This document shows, in pieces, positions 46,274 through 55,444 of a DNA stretch of 64,000 nucleotides; position 1 is the stretch's first letter; every line of letters begins with the position of its first letter. Below the pieces are notes generated by a model. That model had not been told where the DNA came from, ran no database searches, and saw only the letters and a list, made by a program, of their open reading frames with translations. Location: contig NZ_OAOQ01000020.1 in NCBI RefSeq assembly GCF_900207575.1, forward strand, positions 1-64,000, given 5' to 3'. A program made the position numbers and the translations under genes. This DNA is from Cereibacter ovatus. Lineage in GTDB: Bacteria > Pseudomonadota > Alphaproteobacteria > Rhodobacterales > Rhodobacteraceae.

Positions 46274-47640
46274 GCGGCGGTCTGGCGCTTTCGCGCGGGT
46301 TCGGCGTCCGTTGCCGGGGCATCGGCCGGGGCGTCGGCGTCGTCGCCCAGCCGCTCGGTCCTTACCTGCGCGAAGGTCCGGCCGTCGCCGTCGAGGATCG
46401 CGTCGCGGCCGGTCTCGGCCTGCCAGCGCTCGACCGCGACATCGACATAGGCGGGACTGATCTCCATCGCGAAGACGCGGCGGCCATTCGCTTCACCCGC
46501 CATGATCTGCGAGCCCGAACCTGAGAACGGCTCGTAGCAAAGGCCGCCCCGCACCACATGCTGGCGCATCGGAATGCCGAAGGCGTCGAGCGGCTTTGGC
46601 GTCGGGTGGTCGGGGCGCTCGTCCTTGGCGAAACTCGGCAACGCCCATGTCGATGGCAGCGTTTCCTCGGCCACCTTCGGCGGGCGGTTCGGGCGGCGCC
46701 AGCCCATGAAGCAAGGCTCGTGCTTCCAGAGATAATGCGACCGGGTCAGCACCCCGCGGTCCTTCACCCAGATGATCTGCTGATGGACGAAGGCACCTGC
46801 CTTTTCCCAGCAGGCCTCCAGCATCGCCTGGCGGCGCGAGGCGTGCCAGCAGTACCAGGCAGCGTCCTCGGCGATCGCCTCGGCGACGGCGGCGGCGATG
46901 AAGCCGTCGTAGAGCTCCGCGCCCTGCGAACTGTCGTCCCAGGTCGTGCCGTAGGACGCGGACCAGTCCTTGTTCCGCGTCGGATGGTTCGAGCCATCGT
47001 AATCCACCAGATACGGCGGATCGGTCGCGAACAGGATCGCCCGCTCGCCATTCATCAGGCAGCGCACATCAGCAGCACTGGTGCTGTTACCGCAAAGCAG
47101 GCGGTGGTCGCCGAGGATCCAGAGATCGCCGGTCCGCGAGGCCGGATTGCGCGGGGGTTCGGGGATGGTCACCGGCGGCACTGAGCCCCCGGCGCCACCT
47201 TCTTCACCGTCCGCCTCCGGCACGAAGGCCAAGAGCTTGTCCAACTCGCCGTCGGAGAAGCCGACAAGGGACAAGTCGAAATCCTCGGCCAAGAGGTCAT
47301 TCAGTTCTGCCGACAGCAGCGCCTCGTCCCAACTGCCGAGTTCGGTCAGCTTGTTGTCCGCGATGCGGTACGCCCGCCGCTGCGCCTCGGTCAGGTGCCC
47401 CAACACGATCACCGGTGCTTCCGTCAGCCCTAGTTGCGTCGCGGCCAGCACCCGGCCATGGCCCGCGATCAACTCGCCATCCTCGGCCACGAGGCAGGGC
47501 ACAGTCCAGCCGAACTCGGCCATGCTGGCGGCAATCTTCGCGACCTGGTCCGCGCCATGCGCCTTCGCGTTCCTCGCGTAGGGCTGGAGGCGCGACAGCG
47601 ACCAGGTCTCGATCCGATCAGGGGCGAAGCTCAGCGTCAT
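46270..47640 (-). CDS. ParB-domain adenine DNA methyltransferase
   Basis: A 456-residue fusion starting at ATG 47640. Residues 5-110 are a ParB/sulfiredoxin-like domain ('SRLQPYARNAKAHGADQVAK', 'LIAGHGRVLAATQLG', 'YRIADNKLTELGSWD'). The rest is a beta-class methylase with 'ATDPPYLVDYDG' (DPPY) before 'YEPFSGSGSQIMAGEANGRR' (motif I), plus 'HPTPKPLDAFGIPM'. Such enzymes methylate adenine (N6) in double-stranded DNA and are common in phages for evasion or regulation. Its C-terminus overlaps the start of the next methylase region. Confidence 0.9.
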   Translation of the reverse strand: MTLSFAPDRIETWSLSRLQPYARNAKAHGADQVAKIAASMAEFGWTVPCLVAEDGELIAGHGRVLAATQLGLTEAPVIVLGHLTEAQRRAYRIADNKLTELGSWDEALLSAELNDLLAEDFDLSLVGFSDGELDKLLAFVPEADGEEGGAGGSVPPVTIPEPPRNPASRTGDLWILGDHRLLCGNSTSAADVRCLMNGERAILFATDPPYLVDYDGSNHPTRNKDWSASYGTTWDDSSQGAELYDGFIAAAVAEAIAEDAAWYCWHASRRQAMLEACWEKAGAFVHQQIIWVKDRGVLTRSHYLWKHEPCFMGWRRPNRPPKVAEETLPSTWALPSFAKDERPDHPTPKPLDAFGIPMRQHVVRGGLCYEPFSGSGSQIMAGEANGRRVFAMEISPAYVDVAVERWQAETGRDAILDGDGRTFAQVRTERLGDDADAPADAPATDAEPARKRQTAA

Positions 47641-48051
47641 GGTCGGGTGGGTTCCGATGTGATGGTGGATGCTGGCCGGATTCTGGACACCGGATGCCGC
47701 ACTGGACTCCACGCGGGGTCCAGCTGCGTCCGGGGTATCCAGCCCAAGGGCCAGCGTTCATTGGTGTTTGCGTAAGGTCAGATGGATCCAGCTTCCGGGT
47801 GGCTTCCCAAAAATCCGGCCCTGTCGCTGGCGATGTGCCGCGCTTCGCCCGCCAGCATACGAATATCGCCCGGAAGGAACCGCCACCTCGCCGGGGCTGG
47901 ACCCCGACCGGACTCTCGCTGGATACCGGAAGCCAGTGGCCCCCTGCCCCGCGCGCTCCTCTCCCGAGCATATCAACTTTCTAGCCCGGGAGAGGGCTTT
48001 CTGTCCCTTCGAAAACTGTCCGCCGGACAATTTTCTATCTGGAACGCAGGG
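47641..48051. repeat. 411-base non-coding gap with inverted repeats
   Basis: No convincing gene is seen here. It has paired inverse motifs: GGGGTCCAGC (47715) and GGGGTATCCAGC (47732) on one side, GCTGGACCCC (47896) and GCTGGATACC (47918) on the other. It also has an 8-bp hairpin CTCTCCCG/CGGGAGAG near 47961-47996. It lies between the DUF6362-like gene and the ParB-methylase in an otherwise overlapping operon, so it may hold a terminator, a promoter for the methylases or a packaging or replication site. Confidence 0.4.
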
Positions 48052-48480
48052 TTACGCGTCACTGGCTAGGTCGATCACCCTCTGCTTCGACAGGTTGCGG
48101 TTGAACCGCCGCTTGTTGAGGGTGAGCGCGATCACCGCGAGGCCGAATTGCCAGTGCTGATGCGCGGCCGACCGGTGCAGCCCTGCGGACCAACATATCT
48201 CCTTCCACCGCTCGCCATGGGCTTTCATCCAGACGATGCGACCGTCCACGGGCTCGAGGCAGGCGGTCCAGGTCAGCGTTTCCTCCATGCGGCTGATCGC
48301 CTGCGGCGATGGCAGCACGCGCATCGGTTTGGGTTCCTGCCCGACCTTGTCGCCAAAGCTGTGCAGGACCGCAGGCCAGGTGCTGAAGTAGCCTTGCCTG
48401 CGTGGCTCGGGCAGACGCTTCAGGACGAAAGCGGCTTCGGCCAGCCGTTCCTCGACCAGCGCGGGGGTCCAGACGGTCAT
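48052..48480 (-). CDS. DUF6362-like phage protein
   Basis: A 142-residue protein: 'VWTPALVEERLAEAAFVLKR', 'PQAISRMEETLTWTACLEPV', 'DGRIVWMKAHGERWKEICWS' and 'LHRSAAHQHWQFGLAVIALT'. The pattern looks like a sigma factor-like or helix-turn-helix fold of the DUF6362 family in Rhodobacterales phages. It may regulate the late genes that follow it. Its start overlaps the upstream gene by 4 bases. Confidence 0.75.
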   Translation of the reverse strand: MTVWTPALVEERLAEAAFVLKRLPEPRRQGYFSTWPAVLHSFGDKVGQEPKPMRVLPSPQAISRMEETLTWTACLEPVDGRIVWMKAHGERWKEICWSAGLHRSAAHQHWQFGLAVIALTLNKRRFNRNLSKQRVIDLASDA

Positions 48481-48683
48481 CGATGCACCTCCCGCCCAGT
48501 CGCAGCTGGGCCATAAAGCTTCTCCCCCAGCTGGCGCACCAGTTCCCGTTCGGGCCAGGTCAGGCGGTGATCGTCGAGGGCGACGGCCAACACGCGCTGT
48601 TCGCGCCAGCCATCACGCTTGACCTCATCGGGATTCCGGCGACGGCCGCCATACCCCTTCGGTGCAAAACGCATACCCTTCAT
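48477..48683 (-). CDS. Small basic phage protein
   Basis: A 68-residue, Arg/Lys-rich protein ('RFAPKGYGGRRRNPDEVKRD', 'LTWPERELVRQLGEKLYG'). It is joined to both neighbours by 4-base overlaps, so it is surely translated. It may bind DNA; no family is recognised. Confidence 0.7.
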   Translation of the reverse strand: MKGMRFAPKGYGGRRRNPDEVKRDGWREQRVLAVALDDHRLTWPERELVRQLGEKLYGPAATGREVHR

Positions 48684-49216
48684 TGCAGGCCCCCCTTGGT
48701 CTCGAGCGCCCAGATCAGGATCGCGATCGCATCCGCTTCGTTGTCATCGGCAGGGCTGAACCCCCGCGCCCGGGCGGCGGCAATCATCGCCGCCTTGTCG
48801 GCGTTGCCCTTGCCAGTGGCGTGGCGCTTGATGGTGCCGACCGGGACACCCTCGTAGGGCACGCCGCGCAGTTCCGCCCATGCGGTCAGCGTGGCCATCA
48901 GCCCGCCATAGACATGGGCGGCGTCGGTTGCGGCGTGGCGACGGACCTCTTCGAACCAGATGGATGCGATGGGCCCGGACAGACGATCCAGCTCGCCCAG
49001 CCAGTTGGTGAACCGCAGATAGCGCATGCCACCGCCAGCGAAGCGACCGGGACGGAAGGAGACGGTGCCGCTGGTGATCAGCCCATCAAGGCCATGCAGC
49101 GCCCATCCCGTCGTGGTGCCAAGGTCGAGGGCCAACAGGGTGCGGCCTGACCTGACGGCGGTCGGCAGATCGGGGATGGCCACATGGGGTTGGGTGGCGA
49201 AGGACAGGTCAGCCAT
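48680..49216 (-). CDS. RuvC-like Holliday-junction nuclease
   Basis: A 178-residue RNase H-fold protein starting at ATG 49216. The catalytic Asp lies in 'LLALDLGTTTGWAL', a Glu in 'SIWFEEVRR', and the acidic C-terminal pair in 'DDNEADAIAILIWAL'. 'GVPVGTIKRHATGKGNADKA' is also typical of phage RuvC-like proteins. It should resolve branched DNA before packaging. The frame is open further upstream, but that is the repeat-rich intergenic region. Confidence 0.85.
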   Translation of the reverse strand: MADLSFATQPHVAIPDLPTAVRSGRTLLALDLGTTTGWALHGLDGLITSGTVSFRPGRFAGGGMRYLRFTNWLGELDRLSGPIASIWFEEVRRHAATDAAHVYGGLMATLTAWAELRGVPYEGVPVGTIKRHATGKGNADKAAMIAAARARGFSPADDNEADAIAILIWALETKGGLQ

Positions 49217-49659
49217 GGATGGTCTCCTCTTCTGGTTGGCTGCGTAGGGCTTGAAGGTGACGGTGGATTTGGAACTCGGCGTGAACGGACCCACGACAGG
49301 CCTCGCGCGCGAAACCCCTGGGGGTGGGCGAGGGAGAACCCGCCTGCGGCGTTCTCCCCCACCCCCGTAGGGGGTGGTTTCACCCCCGAAACTTGGAACA
49401 CCGATCAAGACACTGACAGGAAACGGGAATTCCAGTTTCGGGAGGTGGGTTTCGGTCGATCCTGCCGAAACTGATTGCAGCGTAGCGATTGCGCCATCCG
49501 CGCAATCCTGCAGGGGCAGTTTCGGAAGCGGGCCGAAACTGGTCACAACTGGACCCTGCGTGGTCCTGCGTGTGAATGGCGAGGCAGTCTCGGCAGCGGG
49601 GCCCATCTGGTTCAAACTGGTCCCTGCGCATTGCCGCGCAAAGCAGGTATCGGGGGCAA
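49217..49659. repeat. 443-base repeat-rich region, possible replication origin or operator
   Basis: No gene is seen. A strong hairpin lies at 49321-49365 (GGGGTGGGCGAGGGAGAAC against GTTCTCCCCCACCCC, 3-base bulge). Five exact copies of CCGAAACT occur in both orientations: 49386-49393, 49434-49441 (inverse), 49465-49472, 49518-49525 (inverse) and 49533-49540. A near copy lies at 49449. The site lies between the primase-helicase and RuvC-like genes, fitting an origin with iterons or an operator for the early operon. Confidence 0.5.
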
Positions 49660-51957
49660 TCATTGCCGTTCCCCCTCCGGATAGACCCAGACATGCGGGT
49701 TTTCGACCTCGAGAAGCGCGCCGGTCTGGGGCGATTTGTAATGGGTTGGCAGCACTGAAACGCGAGCGGGGCTGACTTCGCCGGTCTCCGGATCGACCTC
49801 CTCGCCGCCCATGGGCATGACCATCCCCTCGACGCAGAGGTAGCCGAAGCGCGAGCGTGAGGGCCCAAGGCCATAGGGCGCCGCGTTGCGGACAAACTTG
49901 ACGGCGCCCTTGGTGGCCTGCACTGCGATCCGGTCCCGGATGGCATCCTTGCCGCCCAGACCGCCCTTGTTTTCGAAGACCTCTGCAAACTGGTTGGCGG
50001 TGTAGAGCCGCCCCTCGGCCGCCTCCTCGAGCAAAATGGAGAGGATTACCTCCTGCTTGCGAACGCGCTCGGCGTCGTATTTCGCGCCAACCTCGGCGCG
50101 GACCAGACGCTCGTTCATCGGGTTGATCTCGACCCACTGGCCGCCAACCTTGTCGATCAGCTTCGAGGGCAGCGCAGGGCCATTCCTGAGCTCGATTTCG
50201 AGCTTGCGCTCTGGCGCGTCCTCGTCCGGCCGGTGCAGGATCAGGCCGGTGCTGTAGAAGCCCCTGAGCGCGCTGGCCCCCGACAGGGCGAGGAACGGAT
50301 CATCCTTCAGCTGCTGCTTCGCCAGTTTTCGCGTGTGATGGACCAGTATCACCCCGCAGGCGGGGTTGATGTAATCCCGCAGCACCTCGACCCGGTCCTT
50401 GAGGAAGAACATCATGGCGGTATTGTCGTTTTCGCCGCCGCCATCCGGGCCACCATCGAAGAGGTTGCGGATCGGGTCGATACAGATGATGTCCGGTCCC
50501 GCATCCGGAAACGCCGCCTGGATGGCGCGCGCCACCCGAATGCTGCCCTCGGCATCGAGCAGCAGCTTCAGCTTGGGCGTTGCCACGAAGGTGTCGCGCG
50601 CGGCGGCCAGAACCTTGGCAGGCAGCGAGATCTGCCCCAGCCGCTCGCGCAGGTAGTGATACTGGATCTCCGCCTGAAGGTAGAACACGCGCAGCGGGCG
50701 CGGCGGGGTGAAGCCCAGGAAGGGCTGACCGGCGGCCATGTGCACGAGCCAGCTGATCGTCAGATCGCTCTTGCCGACCTTCGGCGCACCGCCCAGCACC
50801 AGCAAGCCACCCGGCGTCAGCACGCGGGGCGCGATGATGTCCTCGGGCATCGGGCTGGTATCGTCCAGCAGCGCGCCGAGTGTGAAGGTGGGCATTTCGC
50901 AGGGCGCCGGGGCTGCGCTATCGAGGCGGACCAGCGGCGGCCCGTTCTTCTGGACATGCAGATCCCAGAGCCGCTCGGACTCGCGCTGAAGGCGCTCGAT
51001 CGGCCAGGAGGGCCGCAACATGGCGGCGTTGTAGCCGCAGATCGCCTGCCAGCCCTCGTCCTTCGACAGCCGGCCTTCATGGACCATGCGCACGAAATGG
51101 CCGATCGCGGCCGATGCCCCCTCAAAACGGGACCAGTCGTCCTGCCCGCCCTCGCGCACTGGGGTCACCAAGACATCGTCGAGGCGGGGCTTGTCCGGGG
51201 TGACACTGCCGCTGGCGACCATCCCGGCCCCCGGCAAGGGCGGCATTTCGGACACGCGCTCTGCGAACTCGTCGAGATCGACCTCGACGGAGTGGTGCTC
51301 GCGGATTTGCACCAAGCGCTGGTTGCCATGCTTGTGATAGACGGTGCCTGCCACCCTGATCGGCTGATGCGCAGACCGAAAATGCGTGTCGCCGCCGACC
51401 TTCAGGGCAATCTCGCCCCGCAGACGACAAAGACTGGCCAGCGCCGCCCCCTCGGCAGGTTCGGTCATCTTCCACCAGACATGGAGCTTGGCTGCACCTT
51501 CGGGCGTCCGCCCGCCGCTCTCGATGATCAGGGTGGGTTGACCCAAATGGCGCAGCAGATGGGCGAGCTTGGCGGGGATGTCACCCGCGTCGAGATCGAC
51601 GACCAGAGCCTGCATTTGCAGGACTTCGGTGGCTTTGGCCTGGCCTGGCCCGGCGACCGTGCCGGGGATCACATAGACGGCGGCCCCTTCGCGCCAGGCC
51701 CAGTTGGCGAAGGTGGCGAGCTTGCCTGGCGCTGTGGCATCAGCGTCCATCCAGACGTTGTGCGGCCGGCCCTCCTTGCCCTGCCCCATGTCGACGAAGC
51801 CCCGGACCGGGATCTGGCCTTCGCACCAGCCGAACACGACATCGAGGAACGTCGCGATCTGGACCGGGTCGGGCTCAACGCCAAACGGATCTTCGGCCGC
51901 CGGGGCGTCGTTGAAATCCTGCCATGGGCTGAAGTGGATGATCTTGTCGTCACTCAT
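49660..51957 (-). CDS. Phage primase-helicase (RepB-type primase + RepA-like ATPase)
   Basis: A 765-residue replication protein starting at ATG 51957. The N-terminal half (about 30-270) looks like a RepB-type primase ('VVDLDAGDIPAKLAHLL', 'HVWWKMTEPAEGAALASLCR', 'HFRSAHQPIRVAGTVYHKHG'). The second half is a RecA-fold AAA_25 ATPase with Walker A 'GGAPKVGKSDL', Walker B 'DIICIDPIRNLFDGG' and 'GVILVHHTRK'. It would open and prime phage DNA. The start overlaps the nuclease gene by 4 bases. The stop lies next to the repeat region that may be its origin. Confidence 0.85.
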   Translation of the reverse strand: MSDDKIIHFSPWQDFNDAPAAEDPFGVEPDPVQIATFLDVVFGWCEGQIPVRGFVDMGQGKEGRPHNVWMDADATAPGKLATFANWAWREGAAVYVIPGTVAGPGQAKATEVLQMQALVVDLDAGDIPAKLAHLLRHLGQPTLIIESGGRTPEGAAKLHVWWKMTEPAEGAALASLCRLRGEIALKVGGDTHFRSAHQPIRVAGTVYHKHGNQRLVQIREHHSVEVDLDEFAERVSEMPPLPGAGMVASGSVTPDKPRLDDVLVTPVREGGQDDWSRFEGASAAIGHFVRMVHEGRLSKDEGWQAICGYNAAMLRPSWPIERLQRESERLWDLHVQKNGPPLVRLDSAAPAPCEMPTFTLGALLDDTSPMPEDIIAPRVLTPGGLLVLGGAPKVGKSDLTISWLVHMAAGQPFLGFTPPRPLRVFYLQAEIQYHYLRERLGQISLPAKVLAAARDTFVATPKLKLLLDAEGSIRVARAIQAAFPDAGPDIICIDPIRNLFDGGPDGGGENDNTAMMFFLKDRVEVLRDYINPACGVILVHHTRKLAKQQLKDDPFLALSGASALRGFYSTGLILHRPDEDAPERKLEIELRNGPALPSKLIDKVGGQWVEINPMNERLVRAEVGAKYDAERVRKQEVILSILLEEAAEGRLYTANQFAEVFENKGGLGGKDAIRDRIAVQATKGAVKFVRNAAPYGLGPSRSRFGYLCVEGMVMPMGGEEVDPETGEVSPARVSVLPTHYKSPQTGALLEVENPHVWVYPEGERQ

Positions 51958-52721
51958 CCGGGCAGCCCCCAGCAACGCGCGGCCCATGGGCAGAAGCGGC
52001 ATTCGAAGAAGTCACGATTGGTGGCGATCCGAGGCAACAGCTCGCCCGCATCGGTCGCCTGCAGGATCCGGACGCCCCGGTCCGACATGCGCTGCGCGAG
52101 CCCTGCATCGAAGGGCACAAGCTCGTGGTGCAGTTCGGCGGTGTCCTTGTTGATCGCCGTGAACAGCGCCGGATGGGCCGATATGCCGGGGACCGTCCCT
52201 TCCATGTAGGCCTGGTAGAGCGCGATCTGCGCGGCATAGACGGGCTTCGCGACAGCAACCCCGTCCTTGACGCAGGCCCGCCAGTTCTTCGCGTTCATTG
52301 TCTTGCATTCCCAGAGCGCGGGAGTGCCGATGCCCAGCGGCGCAGGTGCCGCGGCGATGATCCCGTCGACGTGGCCCCGGATGCGCCCGCTCGCGACGGA
52401 AAAGCCGAACTGCTCGCCATCAGGGCGGTTGCCCTTGCGGGTGTAGAGGTCGAGCTCGGCCGCGCGCAGCCAGCGGATGGCCAGATCCTCGAGCTGGTGG
52501 CCGATCTCGAAGATCCGCAGCGTCTGGCCGCCGAAATCCGCGCCCTCATCCTTGGGCGCGCCCGCGAATTCGAACTGCAGCGCGCGCTCGCAGGCATGGC
52601 CCAGCCGGGATGCGCCGAGATAGGTCCGGGGTGGCGTGGCCTCGCGCTCGGCGATCAACGCGGCATCGATGGCAGCGTTGACGCGCTCAGCAATGCCGGG
52701 GCGGTGATTGTAGTCCAGCAT
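51954..52721 (-). CDS. PD-(D/E)XK nuclease (Cas4/RecB-like)
   Basis: A 255-residue nuclease starting at ATG 52721. The fold signals are 'YLGASRLGHACERALQFEFA', 'IRGHVDGIIAAAP' (catalytic Asp) and 'LWECKTMNAKNW' (the ExK motif). 'YAAQIALYQAYME' is the QxxxY helix and the C-terminal Cys cluster 'FFECRFCPWAARCW' could hold an Fe-S centre as in Cas4. It is joined to the genes before and after by ATGA overlaps. It probably works in recombination or replication. Confidence 0.85.
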   Translation of the reverse strand: MLDYNHRPGIAERVNAAIDAALIAEREATPPRTYLGASRLGHACERALQFEFAGAPKDEGADFGGQTLRIFEIGHQLEDLAIRWLRAAELDLYTRKGNRPDGEQFGFSVASGRIRGHVDGIIAAAPAPLGIGTPALWECKTMNAKNWRACVKDGVAVAKPVYAAQIALYQAYMEGTVPGISAHPALFTAINKDTAELHHELVPFDAGLAQRMSDRGVRILQATDAGELLPRIATNRDFFECRFCPWAARCWGLPG

Positions 52722-53125
52722 CAGAACGGCACCTCCGCCGTGGCGGCGATGCGCGACATCTCGGCGCCGTAGCCCTCCAGCACTTCCTCGATCAGAGCGG
52801 TGACCTCGGCCGCCGTGAGATCGCGAAGCCGCTTGTCCCAGCCGATCTGGTCCATCGTCTGGCCCAGACGCTTCATCACCAGCGCGATGGCCTCGCGCTC
52901 TTCGTCGGTCATTCCCTGCATGGTCAGTCCTTTGCGATGGCGGGCCGCGAACCATGCCTGGCAGGGCATCGAGCAGAACCAGCGATGCTTGCGGGGGCGT
53001 GGTTTGGCGGGATTGAAGAAGCCGAAGCCTTGCGCGGGACGCAGGCAGACGGCGCAAGGTTGCAGGCGCGGGTGCCAGTGGCGGGCCAGTTCGCGAGGGG
53101 GTGCACTATGCGCAGCATGATTCAC
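52721..53125 (-). CDS. DUF6511-like zinc-ribbon phage protein
   Basis: A 134-residue protein. An N-terminal Cys/His-rich part ('CAVCLRPAQGFGFFNP', 'RKHRWFCSMPCQAWFAAR') should bind zinc. The helical C-terminal half ('MTDEEREAIALVMKRLGQTM', 'AAEVTALIEEVLEGYGAEM') matches DUF6511 of Rhodobacterales phages. It is encoded between the helicase and the nuclease with overlaps on both sides, so a role in DNA replication is likely but unproven. Confidence 0.75.
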   Translation of the reverse strand: MNHAAHSAPPRELARHWHPRLQPCAVCLRPAQGFGFFNPAKPRPRKHRWFCSMPCQAWFAARHRKGLTMQGMTDEEREAIALVMKRLGQTMDQIGWDKRLRDLTAAEVTALIEEVLEGYGAEMSRIAATAEVPF

Positions 53126-54813
53126 GCCGCCACCCCGATGCCGGGGCTGGCGCGGCCGACAAGCTGGCGGATTTCGCGCTTGTTGAAGCCGAAGGTCATC
53201 AGCGCCGAGGCGCGATAGCGGGTCAGGCCATAGTCCTGACGGAACTCGGGCGGCAGGTATTGCAGCTGCTTTTCGGTGGCGGCCTGCTTCAGCCAGCCCT
53301 TCGATTTGAAGGCGCTCTCGTCGGTCTCGTATTCGTTCAGCCAGTCATCGGCCTGCGCGAGGCAGACCGTCCGCTCGCCCACGCCCAGAAGCCGGGGCGC
53401 GCGGCCCTTCGCGCCACCAACAGCGTGCCAGCGGCCCTCGAGGAAGAAGATCCCGCCCCAGGCATTGAAGCCGTTGGCCATCAACGCGGCGTCATCGCCG
53501 AAGAGATCGACCCATGCGAAACTTGACCGCTTAAGAAGGTCGATCTCGGACATGATGAAACCCGAGAGCGGGACGGCATCCTGGCCTTCACCCGGCTCCT
53601 CGACGTCGCGGGCGAACACCTCGCCGCAGAGCGGGCATTCCATGGCGGCAAGTGGGATTTCCGCCTCGCAGGCCGGGCAGGTCTTCGTCGGCGCTTCACC
53701 TGTCTCGGTTTTGCCGTCCAGATCGACATCCTGTTCCAGCGTGCCGTGGATCAGGCTCGATGTCCCGAAATCCAGCACGATGCAGTCAGTCTTCACGACA
53801 CCGGGGTGTTCCTCGGGATCCACTGTGCGCAGGCCACGCCCAACCATCTGGATCATGGTCGATTTGTAGGAACTCGGCCGCAGCAGCACGACGCAGGAGG
53901 TGGGCGGATGGTCCCAGCCCTCGGTCAGCACCGCCACGTTGACGATGACGCGGATTTCGCCCGAGGCATAAGCTGCAAGGATCCGGCGGCGCGTACCAGC
54001 ATCGAGATCACCATGGATGACAGCCGCCGAAACACCTGCGCCGTTGAAGGCGGCGGCGACGTTTTCGGCATGGGCGACGGTGGAACAGAAGACTACGGTC
54101 GGCCGCTCGCTCGCCTTTTCCTGCCAGTGCCTGACGACCTCATCCGTCACCGGCGCGCGGTTCATGATCTGCGCAACCTCGGTCATGTCGTAATCGGCAG
54201 CGCTCTTGCGCACGGCGCGCAGCTGCTCCTGCACGCCCACGTCGATGACGAAGGTGCGGGGTGGGACAAGGTGACCGGAAGCGATCAGTTCACTCAGCCG
54301 CACCTGGTCGCCCACATTGTCGAAGATCTCGCGTAGCCCTTTGCGGTCGCCCCGGTTGGGCGTGGCCGTGACGCCGAAGATCCGGCAGTCGGGGTTCGTG
54401 CCCCGGATATGATCGATGATCCGGCGATAACTGTCGGCGACCGCATGATGCGCCTCGTCGATGACCAGGAGGTCGAGCGCGGGCATCGCCGCCAGATTGG
54501 CCGGCCGCGACAGCGTCGGCACCATTGCGAAAGTCGCCCGCCCTGCCCAGCTCTTGGCCTCGGCATCGACGACGGAGGTGGTGATGTCAGGCGCAACCCG
54601 GCCGAACTTCGCCCGGTTCTGCGCGGTCAGCTCATCGCGATGGGCCAGGATGCAGGCCTTGGCATCACCGCCCTCGAGGGACTTCGCGACAACCGCCGAC
54701 AGGGCGATGGTCTTGCCGAAGCCGGTCGAGGCGATGCTGAGGGTGTTGCCGTGATCGCAGAGCGCAGCGAGGCTGCGCTCCACAAACAGGCTCTGACGGG
54801 GGCGAAGTCGCAT
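53122..54813 (-). CDS. DEAD/DEAH-box phage helicase
   Basis: A 563-residue superfamily 2 helicase. Motif I is 'STGFGKTIALSAVV', motif II is 'VIDEAHHAVADSYRR', motif III is 'GVTATPNRGDRKGL' and motif VI is 'QMVGRGLRTVDPEEHPG'. A Cys4 zinc site follows ('CPACEAEIPLAAMECPLCGE'). The C-terminal 150 residues are a phage-specific extension. It probably unwinds DNA in replication or recombination together with the neighbouring nuclease. Confidence 0.9.
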   Translation of the reverse strand: MRLRPRQSLFVERSLAALCDHGNTLSIASTGFGKTIALSAVVAKSLEGGDAKACILAHRDELTAQNRAKFGRVAPDITTSVVDAEAKSWAGRATFAMVPTLSRPANLAAMPALDLLVIDEAHHAVADSYRRIIDHIRGTNPDCRIFGVTATPNRGDRKGLREIFDNVGDQVRLSELIASGHLVPPRTFVIDVGVQEQLRAVRKSAADYDMTEVAQIMNRAPVTDEVVRHWQEKASERPTVVFCSTVAHAENVAAAFNGAGVSAAVIHGDLDAGTRRRILAAYASGEIRVIVNVAVLTEGWDHPPTSCVVLLRPSSYKSTMIQMVGRGLRTVDPEEHPGVVKTDCIVLDFGTSSLIHGTLEQDVDLDGKTETGEAPTKTCPACEAEIPLAAMECPLCGEVFARDVEEPGEGQDAVPLSGFIMSEIDLLKRSSFAWVDLFGDDAALMANGFNAWGGIFFLEGRWHAVGGAKGRAPRLLGVGERTVCLAQADDWLNEYETDESAFKSKGWLKQAATEKQLQYLPPEFRQDYGLTRYRASALMTFGFNKREIRQLVGRASPGIGVAA

Positions 54814-54824
54814 GGGTCAGGCCC

Positions 54825-55424
54825 TCACTGCGCCCAGGAGGGGCGACCCGGCACCGGCGATGCAGGTTGCTGCTGGACCGGCGGCGGGGGCGCGGGTTGC
54901 GCGGGCGGGTGGTAGCCGGGCTGCGCGGCGAGCCCCATGTACTGGGCATAGTCGCGATGGTCCGGCGTCACGGCGCTGCGGATTTCGTTCTTGTCATCAC
55001 CGGTGGCATCGGTGCCGACATCGATCCGGGCCAGGAACTCGATCCCGTCCAGATCCCCAAGGCCGTTGATCCGCCGCGCCGCCTGCGCTTGCGGGGACTG
55101 GTCCTTGTCGGAAATCCCGCGCGCCGAGTTCAGCATGCCGCGGATCATGCTGCGGCCCATGTTCGCCCAATCCGGTCCCTTCGGGCTGTAAAGCCCGATC
55201 AGGGTGAAGATCTTGCGCCGGGCATACTGGCCCTCGGTGACGGTGAACTCGCCGTTGAGGTACACCGCACCGGTCGAGCCGCGGGTGGCATAGCCCCCGG
55301 TCCAGCCCTGCGAAGCGTCGTCGAAACCGCCGGGGCGGATCGTCAGGCGCACCTTGGCCAGCGTACCCTTGGGGATGAGGTTGGTGTTGGACTGGGCGTC
55401 GTTGAAGTCGTTCCAGGAACCCAT
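54825..55424 (-). CDS. Phage ssDNA-binding-like protein
   Basis: A 199-residue protein: 'MGSWNDFNDAQSNTNLIPKG', 'AKVRLTIRPGGFDD', 'AVYLNGEFTVTEGQYARRKI', followed by a Pro/Gln-rich disordered tail ('PPAQPAPPPPVQQQPASP'). A compact beta domain with an acidic-free flexible tail in the recombination module, next to an ATPase, resembles phage single-strand binding or DUF669-type proteins. That assignment is tentative. Confidence 0.65.
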   Translation of the reverse strand: MGSWNDFNDAQSNTNLIPKGTLAKVRLTIRPGGFDDASQGWTGGYATRGSTGAVYLNGEFTVTEGQYARRKIFTLIGLYSPKGPDWANMGRSMIRGMLNSARGISDKDQSPQAQAARRINGLGDLDGIEFLARIDVGTDATGDDKNEIRSAVTPDHRDYAQYMGLAAQPGYHPPAQPAPPPPVQQQPASPVPGRPSWAQ

Positions 55425-55444
55425 GGGGGTGTCTCCTTTGCGGA

